Shown here: positions 37,264 to 50,495 of the stretch, one piece after another | Numbering within the stretch: the first letter of the stretch is position 1 | How the letters are laid out: each line of letters starts with the position of its first letter | NCBI GenBank assembly: GCA_015657535.1 | Contig: JADHZB010002063.1 | Span: 4,153 to 68,152 of the forward strand | Length of the DNA stretch: 64,000 bases | Reading direction: 5' to 3' | Source of the DNA: Nephromyces sp. MM_2019 | Lineage: Eukaryota; Apicomplexa; Aconoidasida; Nephromycida | Made by a program: the position numbers and the translations under genes | The notes under the pieces: generated by a model | Seen by the model: the letters and a program-made list of their open reading frames with translations, nothing else | Told to the model about the DNA's origin: nothing | Database searches by the model: none

Positions 37264-40200
37264 ATGAATAAATTCCCCTTCTTCACCTTCAATGTGTCGG
37301 ACCTGCTTCAAGCGGGATCAGAGGGACTAGCAGGAGCTACAGCAGCTGCTGTAACTTTTCCTCTTGACTGCTTGCTGACAAGGCAGAAGACTGCCTCAGT
37401 TGTTGCTAGAGACGATTTAGACCAGCGAAATAATATAGTTTCTTCCCTCTACTATCTATCAAGAAGCTTATCAACCCGTCAAGAAGAATTAGGTCTCACT
37501 CTTGCTGGGACTCTCTTTAAACTAAAGAGGGACCTCCAGAAGTGCAAGCGCTCCAAGCTGGTTCTGCTTCAGGCGCTGTTGCTGAAGGTGTTATCCGTCT
37601 ATATTCGTTCGTTCCTCAACTCTTACGCGTAAGTTCGAAGGATGAGGGTGTTTGATGCTACTTCAGCTTAAGCCAAGTTCATTGGCTTACTTCTTTTGGA
37701 GAGTATCTATAATTTGCTTTAGAACTTAAAATATAATACCTATTTTATCAAAATTTAATTTTTCAAACTATTCGTTCCCTGTATGAAATTTTAAAGGAAT
37801 GGGTTTCCAACTTTATAAAATCCTTAAAGGTATTGCTGGAAGGAGGCAAAAGAAAAAAACTGTAGAAAAATATACAAAGAGAAGTCAAATGGAAAAATTT
37901 GGCTTTTTTTTAATTTTTTTGCGGGATTGAAGTTTGCAAAGCCTGCACTCTTGCAAACATAGCGTAAACCCACAAGTTTATAGTAAGACCAAATAGTGAA
38001 ATTACAGGAAAAGCAGCAAGTTTAAGCTCTAAATGTTCGGTAATAATGATAATCTATTATGTATATTTGCTTCCTAAGTTTAGCCTGCAACAATATAACC
38101 AATTTACTGTTCGCTTAAGTCTGTATACTTGAAAGGAGGTATTATTCTAATAGTTTTTGAAAAATATTGCTTGGCTGGCATTATTGGCCCTCCTCTTTTT
38201 CCCTTGTCATTTTCCTATACAAATTTGCCTTGCTGTCCCTGCCGGTTTGATTTCTTTAATTTCTTTCTAATTCCTCCCCGCTTGATTTGTGTGTGCGATA
38301 CCTCTACGTACTCACAATGTACGAGCGCTAGACAGGCTTTTAACTTCTTTATGGGATTAATAACAAAGAAGCCGTTTGCTTATCTTTAGAAATTTTTATT
38401 CTCTGCGGACATTTCCCCATTCTGCGTGATTTTTTTTTTTTTTTTTCTGCATAAACCTGTGAGTTTTTATCGTATTTTTTGTTATGGAGGTAGTAGATGA
38501 GGTATTCTCATATGTGCGTTGATGCGAGATCATCTTCGTGTGTAACTGTATTTGGATATATCTTGGTATTTGTTGCCTTGCAACTGCAGCTACGAGAGAC
38601 TCTTTCGAACTCGCTTCGAGAAAGGGATATCCCGTGAAATTCTGCGCCTTGTGTTAGCCGCTTACATCTTAACTTTGGTCAACCATCTCATTACTGGTTA
38701 GTCTCCCCTATTTTATATACAAGTTCTCATTATCCGGCTATTTGCCGAAAGCTGTGCGAAGATTTTACATAATAATATCGTGGATAATATGTTTGAAACT
38801 GGCTTTGTATAGCACAAGGTGCAGGTTTATTTGAATGCCATCATAGAGGAAGGTTGACTGCACGTGCTTGTTTGCTTATATCTCTATTGCTATATGAAGG
38901 ATTTTTACTTTTCGAAATTCTGTGGGTGAGTGTGAGTCTATTTTAAAACTTTGAGAGTTTGGGGTTTAGCAGCTTCCGGATCTTCCAAGCACACCCAACC
39001 ACCTTCAATTACCCCTAACCACTCCCAGACTTTCCCCAGCCATGCTTTGTAAATGGAATCGCTTTACTGACTAGTACCTTCTGAGAACCTCGATCAAGCC
39101 TGATGAAATTTGGATATTTTTAACCTTGAGTGTTAGTGGCTTGGAAGCTTGCACTTTCACTTACTTCCAATATGTATAGACGATGTCTACCTCTACTGAT
39201 TTGTCACTGATTTTAAGAGGGTGTGTATTTTTCTATGTTTTTACAGCCCTGATTTGTGTGTTTCCCCATTTTTTTTCAGCCTCCCTCCGTGTTTTTCTGT
39301 TTTTGCAGCCCCTATAGATACCATTGCAACGAATATTCAAGTTTTCCTACAGGACATTAGCACGGTAGCTAGAAATATTAGAGGAAAACACGGTAATCAA
39401 ATAAGTGCATATACTGGATTTTATGAGCTTTTTTCGTGTGTTTATGTATGCCTAATTTTACGTCAAATTTAGCTTCTATTCGTAAGATCGAGAGCGCATA
39501 ATTAGTGTGTTTTTCTTTCTCTTAATACCACGAATTTCAGTAGTTAAAGCTACAAATTTGAGGTTCTACACACCAATTTCTTTTGCTAATTTTGCATCGG
39601 GTAAATCTTGTGTGTAGCCTATGCAGTTGTAGCTTTAAGCTTGGCCCCCTGCTCCAAGCTGCAGATAGGCTGTGTGTTGTTGATGATACAACCAGGGATA
39701 GAACAAGATTTATGATCTCTTTGTAATGTGATGAGCATAGATTCCTTTGAAATATCAGGAATTTTCTCAAAAAAAACAAGTTTCTAGCTGTCAAGCTTTG
39801 GGTGTATATGCTTTTCTTAAAGTGTGTCCCTACCTTATATGTATTTATCGGTAGTATAGATGTATGGGGTTGTGTGTGTTTGCACAGGCTTCACCCCTTG
39901 TTTCGTGGGATATTTTTTTGTCATATGATGGTGCGTTTTGTTTTTCTGTGTTTTTCTTTGGATTTTCTACCTATAGATAAAAATTTTCATACACCGTCAC
40001 TATCTTCTTGTTTAACTAGTGCTTAACTATGCTAAACCCTGATGCACCTAGAGTTATACCAGAGAGAGACACACATACACACATGCACACATGTGTATAT
40101 GTATCACCAAGGTTTTTGCTGATTAGTTATGGCAGCATGCAAACACACTAAGAAAGCAGGGATAGTTTTCAGTGTGAGAATGAAAGCATCCTAGCAAGCG

Positions 40201-43200
40201 AGAGGTTGTGAGGGCGTTTTCTGCTTCTTCTTCAGTAGAAATCGGAGGGATATAATATAAATTCCTCTAAGCTACTGCTTTCCTTGCTCTCAAACACACC
40301 CACATGCTTGAAGCACACATATGTTGAGACTATTGAAGGATTCACCTCCTCAGTTAGAAGTACTCGTTGATCTGGCATGTTTTTTTACTTTGCTGCTGCG
40401 ATTCTTCGTACAACACTCAGAAAAACATATCGTGAAGAAGCAGTAGCATCACTGTAGATACACTGCACACACTTGTAGTCATATCCGCATTTTTTTTACC
40501 ACAGCATTCACACACGCAGGAAAAGCTCTTGGAGCTTTGCCGAAAAGCAGATTTTTTGCTAGAGTAGTGAATATCACTTTATGACTGTTCATAATGTCTT
40601 GCAAGCTGTCAATGAGTTGATTGCACAGCAGATGAGCAAGTTCAGTGTGTGTGTGCACACACTCGTTAATGAGGGTAAGCGCAGTGTGTATATATGCGCA
40701 CTCGTTAATGGATACTTCAGAGCAAAACCAGCAGTTTTCCAATGCTTTTGATGATGGTGGTGCCCCCATCTGCTAAAAATCTCTAAATTCACTGATCTTT
40801 TAAACTCCTCCAGTGTGTGCTTGTGTGCACGTCTGAAAAAGTTTGCCCCTCAAACCATAGGAACAAGTTTGTGCGTGTGCGCATATAGAGATCATGAGTG
40901 GTATCTTTATTCTAGGAAAGGAGAGAAGGAGATACTTCGAGCAGATTTCGAGGGTATCATAAAGATACTTCATATAGGCACAATTGTATATGATAATCTG
41001 TTATATTCTCTAGTTTATAATATATCCAATTTAGTGTGCATGCCTATGTGTGTGCGTCTTTATTTACGCCCTTATCCTCTAAACGTTCTCCAACTTATAT
41101 GATCTGCCCGTTTTTCGGCTTATGATTTATATAGGGTATGCAGGTTTCTTTGGAGGTCTTAGAGCATCGATGGTATTGTCCATTCATCCATTGATTGACT
41201 TCTTCCTCTATGATTCCTTTACAAGGTTAGCTGGCCGCATAAACCCCAAACTCTAAACAAGCCTAAACCCTAAAAACCCTTTTTCTACATAGTGTGTATG
41301 TTAAACTCTGATGCTACTGAATAAGGAAAGATAAGAGGTTTCTTCATGTTTGTATTGAATGGGGGAAAGGATGCTGGTTTTTTTCTAAATCTATCCTCTT
41401 TTAGAGCTGTGTGTGTAGGATGAGGGAGGTTGAGGAAGGGGGGGATTTTAAGAGGCAAGAAATGATGTGCTTCAATTAGTTTTTATCCGTGAAGATTCAG
41501 CCAATTTAGGTAATTGCTTCTTTTTGGCAGATTATAAGTTTTTATGGTGTGTTTTTTGTTAGAAGCTTAGGATTTGTGCTGATTTTCGTGTGTCCGTTGG
41601 CCAGCGGGTTAGGATGTCTGCTGTGTTGTATATGTGTTTGATGTATTAACCAGTAGCCTAGGGTGTGCTCTGATTTTCGTATAGTTATTTGCTAGAAGCT
41701 TAAGAGACCTAATTTTTTTCTAGTTTTCGCATGCTTTTTTGCACTCTTAAGCTTAGAATTTCCTCGTTTTTATATCCTTGCTTTTTATTTAAAACATGAG
41801 TACTCTTTTATAAGAATACCATCGATGCTAGAAACAACTTCTTCACAATGTTTTTTCAAAGAAATTTTTGTTTTAAAGGAGCAAGCTTCTTTCTTGTTTG
41901 GAGAAGAATATTTTTTGAGTGAATATTCGGCATTTTCTATGCTTTTTTTCGCTTTGAATATGTTTTTTGAAGAGAAATTGCTTTTTTACGATATTCATGT
42001 GTTTCAGGGCTTTCATGGAAATAGATTTGCGCGATAAGAAAGCCTCGCTGATGGCCTTGAGGAGGCATGCGGTAAGTTTCTTCAAAACCTTGCCTCTCTG
42101 CCACTTAATTAAAGCAGACATTTGGAACAAAACCAGGAAAAGATGAAAGTTTTTGATGCTTTTTGCGAGATTTAGCTATTTTTGCCGCTATGGCTCTTAG
42201 GAGTATATGTAATGAATGCTATAATAACGGTATACGCTGGCGAAAGCGTACAGATTTGCAGCTTCTAAAACTTCTTCATTGTAGGTGGCTCATAGCTGTT
42301 TACTAAGTGAGGGTTTTTATCTTTTTTTAAATTCACAACGAGAAAGGAGCAGCGAAGAGGAAGTGTGAAGATCAGCTGTAATAGCTTTATCAGAGAAGAA
42401 TGTGTGTTAAAAGCAAAGATTTAGGCCAATTTTCTCCCTCTTAATGCGATGGAAAGTTATGCGGCATCACTGAGTGTGTGTAGACCCGCTTTAGCATCTT
42501 AAACTCTTCCTTGGGTATGTCTATCTGTAGCAGCGTATGAATAGGAGCACTTTGCCATCTTCACCTAGACTGCTTCTCCGTTAGAAATCTGATGATGCTG
42601 GCAATGAAACGTTGAATTTGCATCACACACACACACTCCAAGCCTTCGAAGGACGCATAAAATATTTTTTTTCTGGAAAACCAATTTTTTCTTGATTATA
42701 TCCGTCTAGGATCGCTGGCAAAAAACATCGTCTACTTATCCCTGGGTCTGGCTTGTTATGAAGCTTGTATCAACGTTGCTTATGTATCCTTTCATACTTT
42801 CCAAGGTATTTCGATTATGTGTGTGCGCTTTTATTTTTTTTATTTCATGAAGATCACGTAGTTTTGCAGAGAATTTTGTGGTTTTTTGAATTTATTTTTG
42901 TGCCTCTAGTTTGAAGAGTTTGGAATTTTTTTTTTTTTGAAATTTTCTCTTTGAATTTGTTTTTGTAGCCTCTGATATTTGATAAAATATTTTTCATCAC
43001 TTATTTGTGATTATGATTGTTTGATCATCATTTTCGGATGATTTGTATCATCTTTTCACATCATTTTTTGGTGAGTCTCACCTTCTTCATGTTACATAAT
43101 TTATTGAAGAAACAGGTAGAGGTACTTGCTGTGTCTGAATATCTTGTATATACGCTTGTTTCATCAGAAGTTGTGCCCATACTTGAACTGAAGCATTTAT

Positions 43201-46200
43201 GTATGTGCGTAAGTGTGTGGCTTTTTTATTAGGTATTTTCTTGGCAGTAGGCCTCTTTTTTTACAGTGGAGGTAGTTTTATCGACTATTTTCGCAATCTC
43301 TGATGAGTGGATGTGACGGTATCTTCATGGATGCTACACTCAGAAACACGCACACATACATGCATGCAAATCAGACACATATAGTTGCTCGTTAAGCAAT
43401 AGTTTTCGGGTACCTCTATATGGAATTTCATTGATTATTATTAGCTTCTAACCTTCTTTTACCGGCAGGCCATTCTCCAGGTTCAATACGGATACAAGCT
43501 GTTTAAGTGAGTTTTTTCCTGCCGCCGTATGATACGGCACGCACAATGAAATTGAAATTTGTGTGTATGTGTGGGTGTGATTCTGTGTGTTTCCATGTGT
43601 ATGTAATTCTCTGTGTTTCTGCGTGTTTTCCTGTGTGTGCTTCTGTGTGTGTGTGGGTGTGANNNNNNNNNNNNNNNNNNNNNNNNNNNNNNNNNNNNNN
43701 NNNNNNNNNNNNNNNNNNNNNNNNNNNNNNNNNNNNNNNNNNNNNNNNNNNNNNNNNNNNNNNNNNNNNNNNNNNNNNNNNNNNNNNNNTTTTTTTTTGC
43801 CTTAGAATAAGATTAGCAGCCTCACACACATACCTAAAAATGGTTTCCTTGAAGAGTAGGCAATGAGCTTAACGCAATCTGTTGTTTACTGTGCTTCTAG
43901 CAGCTTTATTGCTCTTTGAAGATGCTCTTAAAACTTGCCATTTTGTTTCTCTTCAAGTTCATCATTATTTCCATTAATCTTCGTTTTCTTCCTCTTCTTC
44001 TCATTATATTCCGCCAGAGGCCATCCTCGAAGACCTTACGATAGGCAACAATTAGCTGGAATTACGGAGCAATTTTCAGAAGCCCCTGGAGAACCCTTAT
44101 TCAAAGGAATTCGGGCTGATAGCAGCTTTGATTCGGTATGTCTGCTTGTTGTTTTGAATCATGTGTACCTGCAGTTTTTACCCTATTTTTTCCCTATTTC
44201 ATCTGTTTCCCGCGAAAAAAATGATATTTTTTATGCATTAATTTGAAATTTTAAAGAAAATAACTAAAGTTAATACTAACCCTCAGTTTCAGCGGTTAAG
44301 AATACGCCATCTCTGGGAAGTCAGTGTACATACACTCGCAAGATTGATATTTCTCATCTATTTTTCGCCTTTTTTCAGGTCATGTTAAAGGTTGCTTCGT
44401 TCTGCCTCTCAGATACTACCGATGTAGGTGTGGGGGTGCTTGAGTGTGTGAATTTTTATTTGGATATGTGTGTGCATACATATGAAGACATGTGCTTTAG
44501 TAGTGTTGGGTGTATGTACGCTTGCGTGGATGTGCCAATGTATGTGTACATGCTGGAATACAAGTCTGGATGCATATTCGTGAGTTTATATACATATTGA
44601 GTAAAGGCATGAGTATATACCTCCTGTGTGCAAAAACTTGCGTCTGTTTACGCTCATGTGTGTGCATGTGTGTGTGTGCGTATCAAAGCTGCATGTCATA
44701 TTGTAGATGTACTTTGCAGTAAGGTATCGGTATTATTTTCGGATGATGATAGACTAAGGGAGTCTTTTGAGTACATAGCCTTGCCGCATTTTTTCACTGG
44801 GAGCACTGTTTTATTTGTTCTACCGCAAGTACCAGAGAATGGATGTTTGAGTGTGTGTGGGTGTGTATATTTGTGTGTGTCTGTGTGTGTACTTCACCTT
44901 TGATAGAATGTACTCAGGAATAGCTCACCAGAGTGTCACACTTTAACCACTGATGCTCTCAGTCTGCAAGGGGGAAAAGCAAGGGCTTCATCAGAGCGTG
45001 TTTGCTCGCAATCGTGCTCAGAAACGTCTTCTCGCATCACCTATGAGTGTACGTACACTGAAACACTTTTTCTCCTCCCAAATTTTGTCATCAAAAAATG
45101 TGATTTTAGGACCTTTGCAGCCTTTTCTGTAGATAGAATATAATTTGAGTTTTCTCATCTTTTGTGCGATATCTCCGAAATCATCTTCTGCTTCATCACT
45201 CCCCTCCCTGTAGGATGTTTTCGTAGTATACATCCACCTACCTTTCTTTCGCAAAAGATCACCAAAAGAGGGTTTTTTCATCATTTCTGCTATGCTGATA
45301 AGCAAATAACCTTTAGCTCATTGTGTGTGTTGTTTCTTCACCGTGGAATAGCTCGAGTTTTTCCTTGTTTCTTGGAGTTCTTACCAGCTCCTCTGTGTGT
45401 ATGATGATATACATGCACTCCCATTTCTTCCTTCAGCTACATGTTCCTTCGATTATCGACACTTTCACGGCTCTGAAGGCATTCTCTAATCGGGAGACAA
45501 TGTCTCACTCTTCCTTCGCTTCTCTTGAGGTAAGTGTGTGTATATGTAAACTTGGTCCCTATGCATACTGCTGCTCAATAAGCTCTGATGCTTAGTTTTA
45601 GCCTATTGAGTGAAGTAAAAGGATCGTATGGAGAGCGTTTCGAAGTTTTAGGTGCTTATCTGCAGGCACAAAGAAGCACGCAGATGAGCACACACGCGGA
45701 TGCATCCACACGCAGACGCACACGCAGACGCACACGCAGACGCACACGCAGACGCACACGCAGACGCACACGCAGACGCACACGCAGACGCACACGCAGA
45801 CGCACATACACCCATGCACCCACAGGCAGCACACACACGCACACACACTCATGCACCCACAGGCAGCACCCAAACGCAGCACGTATACACACACAGCCGT
45901 GCACAAATCCGCATACTTGCACACGTCTTCACTCGCACAAATCTTCAAACCCGCAAAACACACACACAGACCAACTTTCCACGAAACAGCTAGTATCTCA
46001 CAAAAAGCTCTTTGGTTATTTGCATCCCAATCTTCCTCTGCAATGGCAGCACCATCTCAACACTACTTTTTCCGATTCCAAACACACACAATTCTGCTTC
46101 TCCAGAACACAGTAGTATGCATCCCCATCTTCAATCATTCAGAACGATCTATCCACTGAGGAACGAAGCCTCATGGGCATCTTCGCTTCAGGGTATCTGA

Positions 46201-46304
46201 GATACGGTACTGGAGGGCTTTATAGAGGTCTCAGGCTGCAGATAATGAAAGTTCTAATTGGTGGGATTGCTTTTCAGATGATTAAGAAACGCATAAAGTT
46301 CTAA
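37264..46304 (+). CDS. Mitochondrial carrier family protein, PMP34/adenine nucleotide-like
   Basis: Six-helix carrier of the SLC25 family. Exons 37264-37628, 38590-38696, 39309-39392, 41135-41225, 42008-42071, 42710-42805, 43469-43506, 44018-44135, 44379-44423, 45437-45529 and 46143-46304 join in phase to 420 residues. The three repeats are visible: FPLDCLLTR (32-40) with the PxD motif, APIDTIATNIQ (158-168) followed by GFFGGLRASMVLSIHP, and YPFILSKAILQVQ (263-275), where the usual acidic residue is absent. It ends GGLYRGLRLQIMKVLIGGIAFQMIKKRIKF-like, a typical sixth helix. The start MNKFPFFTFNVSDLLQAGSEGLAG matches carriers with almost no N-terminal extension. An extra segment of about 85 residues (282-367) sits between helices V and VI. 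The SNP-like helix IV text resembles peroxisomal and plastid carriers more than ADP/ATP carriers; substrate and membrane cannot be fixed. Confidence 0.9.
41243..41280. repeat. Telomere-like CCCTAAA-type stretch in intron
   Basis: Short A/C-rich stretch in carrier intron 4 reading AAACCCC, AACTCTAAA, CCTAAACCCTAAAAACCC. Only one exact AAACCCTAAA is present, so it is at most a relic or a chance match. Confidence 0.35.
43663..43789. other. Assembly gap
   Basis: A run of 127 N replaces sequence inside carrier intron 7, next to a GT-rich tract on its left and a T run on its right, where a microsatellite probably broke the assembly. Exon phase across the gap is intact (43469-43506 to 44018-44135). 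Confidence 1.
45690..45810. repeat. 12-bp minisatellite, CACACGCAGACG
   Basis: About nine near-perfect tandem copies lie in carrier intron 10. All three plus frames and the minus frames stay open through it, which creates false Arg/Thr-, His/Ala- and Cys/Val-rich open frames. Confidence 0.95.
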
Positions 46305-48942
46305 TCTGCCAGTGTGAGGGAGGAATTGATGTAACTGCAACGCGTAAAGTGTGTGAGGCAGAGGGTGTGTGAGGCAAAGTGTCATTGCGTGTTTGAGGCA
46401 AGCTGTGTGTGCACGTGTGTAGATCCTCTTAACTTCAAAGAAATGAGAGAATCAGTAAATTTGAAAACTTTCTGTGGTATTTACTGCAGAGCCATTATAT
46501 TTTCCCTTCAATTGAGAAGAGGGTGGGATGGTGCATCTTCGTTGGTATGCATAGCGAGATCAGTAGGGGATTGGGATATTTCTAGTGGAAAAAAGTAGGC
46601 AATTCGTTGCAATTAGAGAGGAAACGAAGCAGATTTCGATCTAAAAGTGTGAGGATACCTCTTCCTCTCTCTGGGCATGTTAAATGACGAAAATCAAAGC
46701 ATTTTATGTGAAATCAAAAGGAAAAATTTCTCAAATAAAAAGATATAATTTGTGGAAAAAGCTATTTTCTGGAAGAAATTTTGATGTAAAGAATGGAAGA
46801 CTCGAATTATCAGGAGCTTCCCTCTTCTTCCTTGTGTAGCTCGATAATAGCACGCACAGAGGAGCAGGTATAGGGGCATGAAAAAGGGCGTCGTGACAGT
46901 GCGTCACGTAGAGACGGCCTAGCCTGACTTGAAGATATCCTCTCTTTTCCCAAAATTTCAAAGGTGATGCGTAATTTGAAGTTCGACTTGAAGTTTCCGC
47001 TACACACACAGGATGAGTATCACAGAGTGTATATAACTGGAGTTGCTGATGCTGCCTTACAATGAAAAAGTATGTGTGTGGGTTGGTTTGTGCTTGTGCG
47101 GATTGGAGTGTGTGAGGGATTTCGCAAAGATTTGTACAGTCGTGCAGTATTCGCATCCAAACACATTATTGCGTTATCCAAATTGAAGATAGCCATCAAA
47201 CACTTCAGAAAAGTCTTTGCGAATCTCTATTGCTTCAAAAGAAAAACAAAGGAGAGCGTGAAAGCTCCCCAAAAAATCCAGCTTTAAAACCCTTTAGGGA
47301 TCCTCTTCAGTCTAGCAGTCCGCAACTACATCCACAGTAGGAGCGTCCCTGCCAAAGGATTCATAGCCTATTTTACAGAAGCTTTAAATTCAACCTCTGT
47401 CGCACACATCAAAATTAACATCTTCTAGTCACCCACCACCACCTCAAGCTGCTTGTCACCCACCACCACCTCAAACTCTTTCCCCCATCCAAGGGCTTAA
47501 TAACGGATGGTATGTGGGTTCTCTCTACCCTTTTGAAGAACTAAAGAACGCCCAAAACAGCAGCTTCCTAAACGATAAGGAATAGCACACACACACTAAA
47601 GAAATAAAGACCCCTTAACCCTCCTAAATACTCCCTTTTCTCCTATAAATTCGCTTAAATCTCGAGAAAAAGCCTGAAGTACGCGAAACAAGCACACCAG
47701 AGCAGCGTATAGGGCTGATCTCTTCAGAAATCAATGCCAAATCGCTTGAAATCCTCAAAGATCTTCATAGTTTTAACAACTTTGCAAAAGAGTTAAATGA
47801 GAAATCGATGGTGATGTTTAGAGCAAAAGAGTCAGCAAGAAGGCATGGAAAAATCAAAACGTTTTCAGCGAAATGAAGATAAAATTATAGGCAAATTTCC
47901 TACCATGGTGTGTGGATTCACATGCGCATGCTACTCACTGTTGAATTTCGCACACAGCGAAGAAGGATCGAGGTTTTCAGTAAGATGTTGAAAATGTGAG
48001 GGAGTATTAAAGCAATTAAATGTGTGAGAGTGAGTACACGCGCGTTTGAGTGAATATCCGTTTTTAAATGTGCGTGTGTTGAAGCATCTGCGTGTGTAAG
48101 TTTATTTCCAAGTGTTAGAGTGTGTGAGAGCGTGTGTTTAAGTCCAAGTATGTATGTGTGTGCGTTTATATTAAAGCGCGTTCGAGTGTGCTTATGTGCA
48201 AGCATGTGTGTGACCTACCGACAAAGTACCTGAGCGTTTCAGAGCGTCAGACTGCTGTTTCATAGCATTTGTGCGCACATAAGTGTGTTCTTCGCGCCAT
48301 GCACTTCACAAGCGAAACTACCAGATACTGCCCCTCTTTTTGCATGAAATTATTCGAGTTCAACGCTCCAGTTAACGAGCTTCCCATAAGCTTATCAGCA
48401 AAGGGTACGTACACTCAGATGATTCATCAAATTTAGTCCAACTCTTTCCTTGTTTATACCAGCGAACTACTCAAAGGTCGCAAGAAGCTATTATAAGGAT
48501 TTTGGGTGCGTGCGTAAAAACATAAAATCACATCCTAAATATAAGAACTTTAGGAAAAATATCATCTGAAAAGCACACAAAAGCAGCCCCTTCACAACCT
48601 TGAACAAACCTGTGTGTGCTTTTAATTATTCTGCCCTTTTGTGCTCATGACTCTCTCACTTGCCTATTTTTCATGTGTGTTTGTGCTTGTTTGTGTGCGT
48701 ACTGGACTCTTTCTTTTCGTGAAGAAAAACACAATTATTTTGTTCTAAAAGAAGCGCTTCTACTCGCCAATATCACATGCAACCATATATATGTGTGTGT
48801 GTGTGCACATGCCTTATATAATAAATTAGCCATAATTCACACATAAGAGAAGAATTCATTCAAAGAGAGACATTTTTTTCTCCAGTGAGTTTCCCCTTCC
48901 AGAAAAGGGCTTCACACACACACACACACACATACATCGTTT
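46305..48942. other. Convergent intergenic region
   Basis: Lies between the 3' ends of the carrier (+) and the SLC35B1-type transporter (-). It contains a 27-base tandem duplication at 47428-47480, GT/CA-rich tracts at 48.0-48.2 kb and 48.91-48.93 kb, and one GTACGTAC at 48415-48422. No gene signal was seen. Confidence 0.6.
47428..47480. repeat. Two-copy tandem repeat, period 27
   Basis: GTCACCCACCACCACCTCAA occurs at 47428 and again at 47455, separated by GCTGCTT. Confidence 0.9.
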
Positions 48943-50495
48943 TTATGCGGATTTACGTTTCTTCATGAAATGACTCAATAATGTATGTGATGCTAAAGTA
49001 AGAAACATACACGCTACAGCAGCCCACTGAAAGCTTGAAAGTTGATGATTGAACCAGTAGACGGATAAAAGGGTGCTAGCAGCCTTCCTGAGGGTAGTGA
49101 ATAGGCTAGTGTAGAGACTGCCAAATTTCTTCAAAGACATGAAGATGAAGAACTGGCCAACAGTTCCAGTCATTGCAAAACCAGCGAGATACAGAAAAGA
49201 CTCGGGGTATCTCTGGCAGAAATAGATGGGATTAACACCCTCCATCACACTCACAGAAACAGTACACCATACTGCAGCAAAAAGGTTTAGGAAAAACATC
49301 ATCTCAACGGAGGAAAGCTTTCCTCGAGAGTTTGCCTTATCTTGGATTGGTCCAGTTACTCCATCACACACAAGAGCTACGAAGAGGAAAAACAATCCCA
49401 TGGATGTCTGATGTTGAGCAGAGCCAGACTTTCCCCCACCCTTGGCAAGGTTGAAGATCACGAGGGAAGCGGTTACTAGGAAGATAGAGGCATAATCATA
49501 CCATGGGTATCGTTTTCCTATAGCACAGAAATAGAGAATTTTCTGGGTAGAGACACTGTGATAGCTAGCATGATAATCAAGTGGAATTCTGGTGTACTGC
49601 ACGTGACGCACATAAATTTTTTCGGCATGCATCACGAAAATGAAGAAGAAAAACGTGCCTTTTTACACAAAATTTGTGAGTCTTTCCTTCTTTTAGACTC
49701 TACCTCCGTTTCAAGCTCAAATTTGATGGGCAAAAGTCTCATGAAAAGCAACTCTTACCGTGATTTTAGTCAGGCTTTAACCATCACACTTAACCACAGC
49801 AAATTGCATAAAAAATGTGAAAATCTTCTCTTCTCTGAAAGACACCACTAAAATACCTCAAAAAAAAAGTGAAATCTGCCCCCCTTGAATGCCCTTTTAA
49901 ATCTGAAAGCAAACTAGTCTCTGAAACTTTCCCATACGAATGAATCAATATATACTCTGCTGCATGCTCTCTTGAAAAATGCTGCCCAAGAAACCCCTCT
50001 AAACATCCCTCTATGAAACACCTGAGCTATCTTACCGAAAACAATGAAGCCACCACTCACAACGAGAACCATCTTCCCGCTCTTCACTAAAACTTGAGTA
50101 GGGAAGTTGACATGAGTAAGAGCATAGTTTGTGCAGATTAGGGAGGTAATATAGCTAATTGACGCATAGAGAATGAGTTTCAGCACTTGCGAGTCCCTCT
50201 TCTTTAGGATCAGCGAAAAATTGCCGCCAGATTGTAAATAGATTGCAAATCCACTCCAGATTACATTGTTTACGACAAGAAGCCAGATAAGGAAGTTGCT
50301 ATAGACAAAGGTGTCATTTGCTTCCTGATTTCCAACCTTGAAAATCTTCTCTTGACACATTCCAAACGCAAGGAAAGAGATGTAGATGCCAACAACACAC
50401 ACCAATCCATCAATGTAGCTGTATGATGACTTTTCTGACATTTCATTAGCATCATTTTGAATTAAGGGTTTCTTAAGGGGATAGGAAAGATGCAT
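48943..50495 (-). CDS. SLC35B1-type nucleotide(-sugar) transporter of the ER
   Basis: Multi-pass transporter of the SLC35B family; relatives move UDP-galactose/UDP-glucose or exchange ATP and ADP across the ER membrane. Two exons, 50495-50036 and 49517-48943, join in phase at TTCG/GTAAGA and CTATAG/GAAAAC to give 344 residues, the usual length. Seen: a short polar N-terminus, then about ten hydrophobic segments; the family block NYALTHVNFPTQVLVKSGK in exon 1, KRYPWYDYAS at the junction, GPIQDKANSRGK, MTGTVGQFFIFMSLKKFGSL and TTLRKAASTLLSVYWF in exon 2. The C-terminus KKRKSA has a basic pair at -4/-3, fitting a KKxx-like ER retrieval signal. The ATG at 50495 is the first in frame; the frame is open upstream only from a GTG. 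It is convergent with the carrier gene and divergent from the pseudouridine synthase. Confidence 0.96.

Noticed and set aside
41243..41280. Interstitial telomere
   Set aside because: Only one exact AAACCCTAAA; the rest is degenerate.
45588..46115. Open frame with a long Arg/Thr repeat
   Set aside because: It is created by the 12-base minisatellite in intron 10 of the carrier; all frames are open there and both flanking exons join without it.
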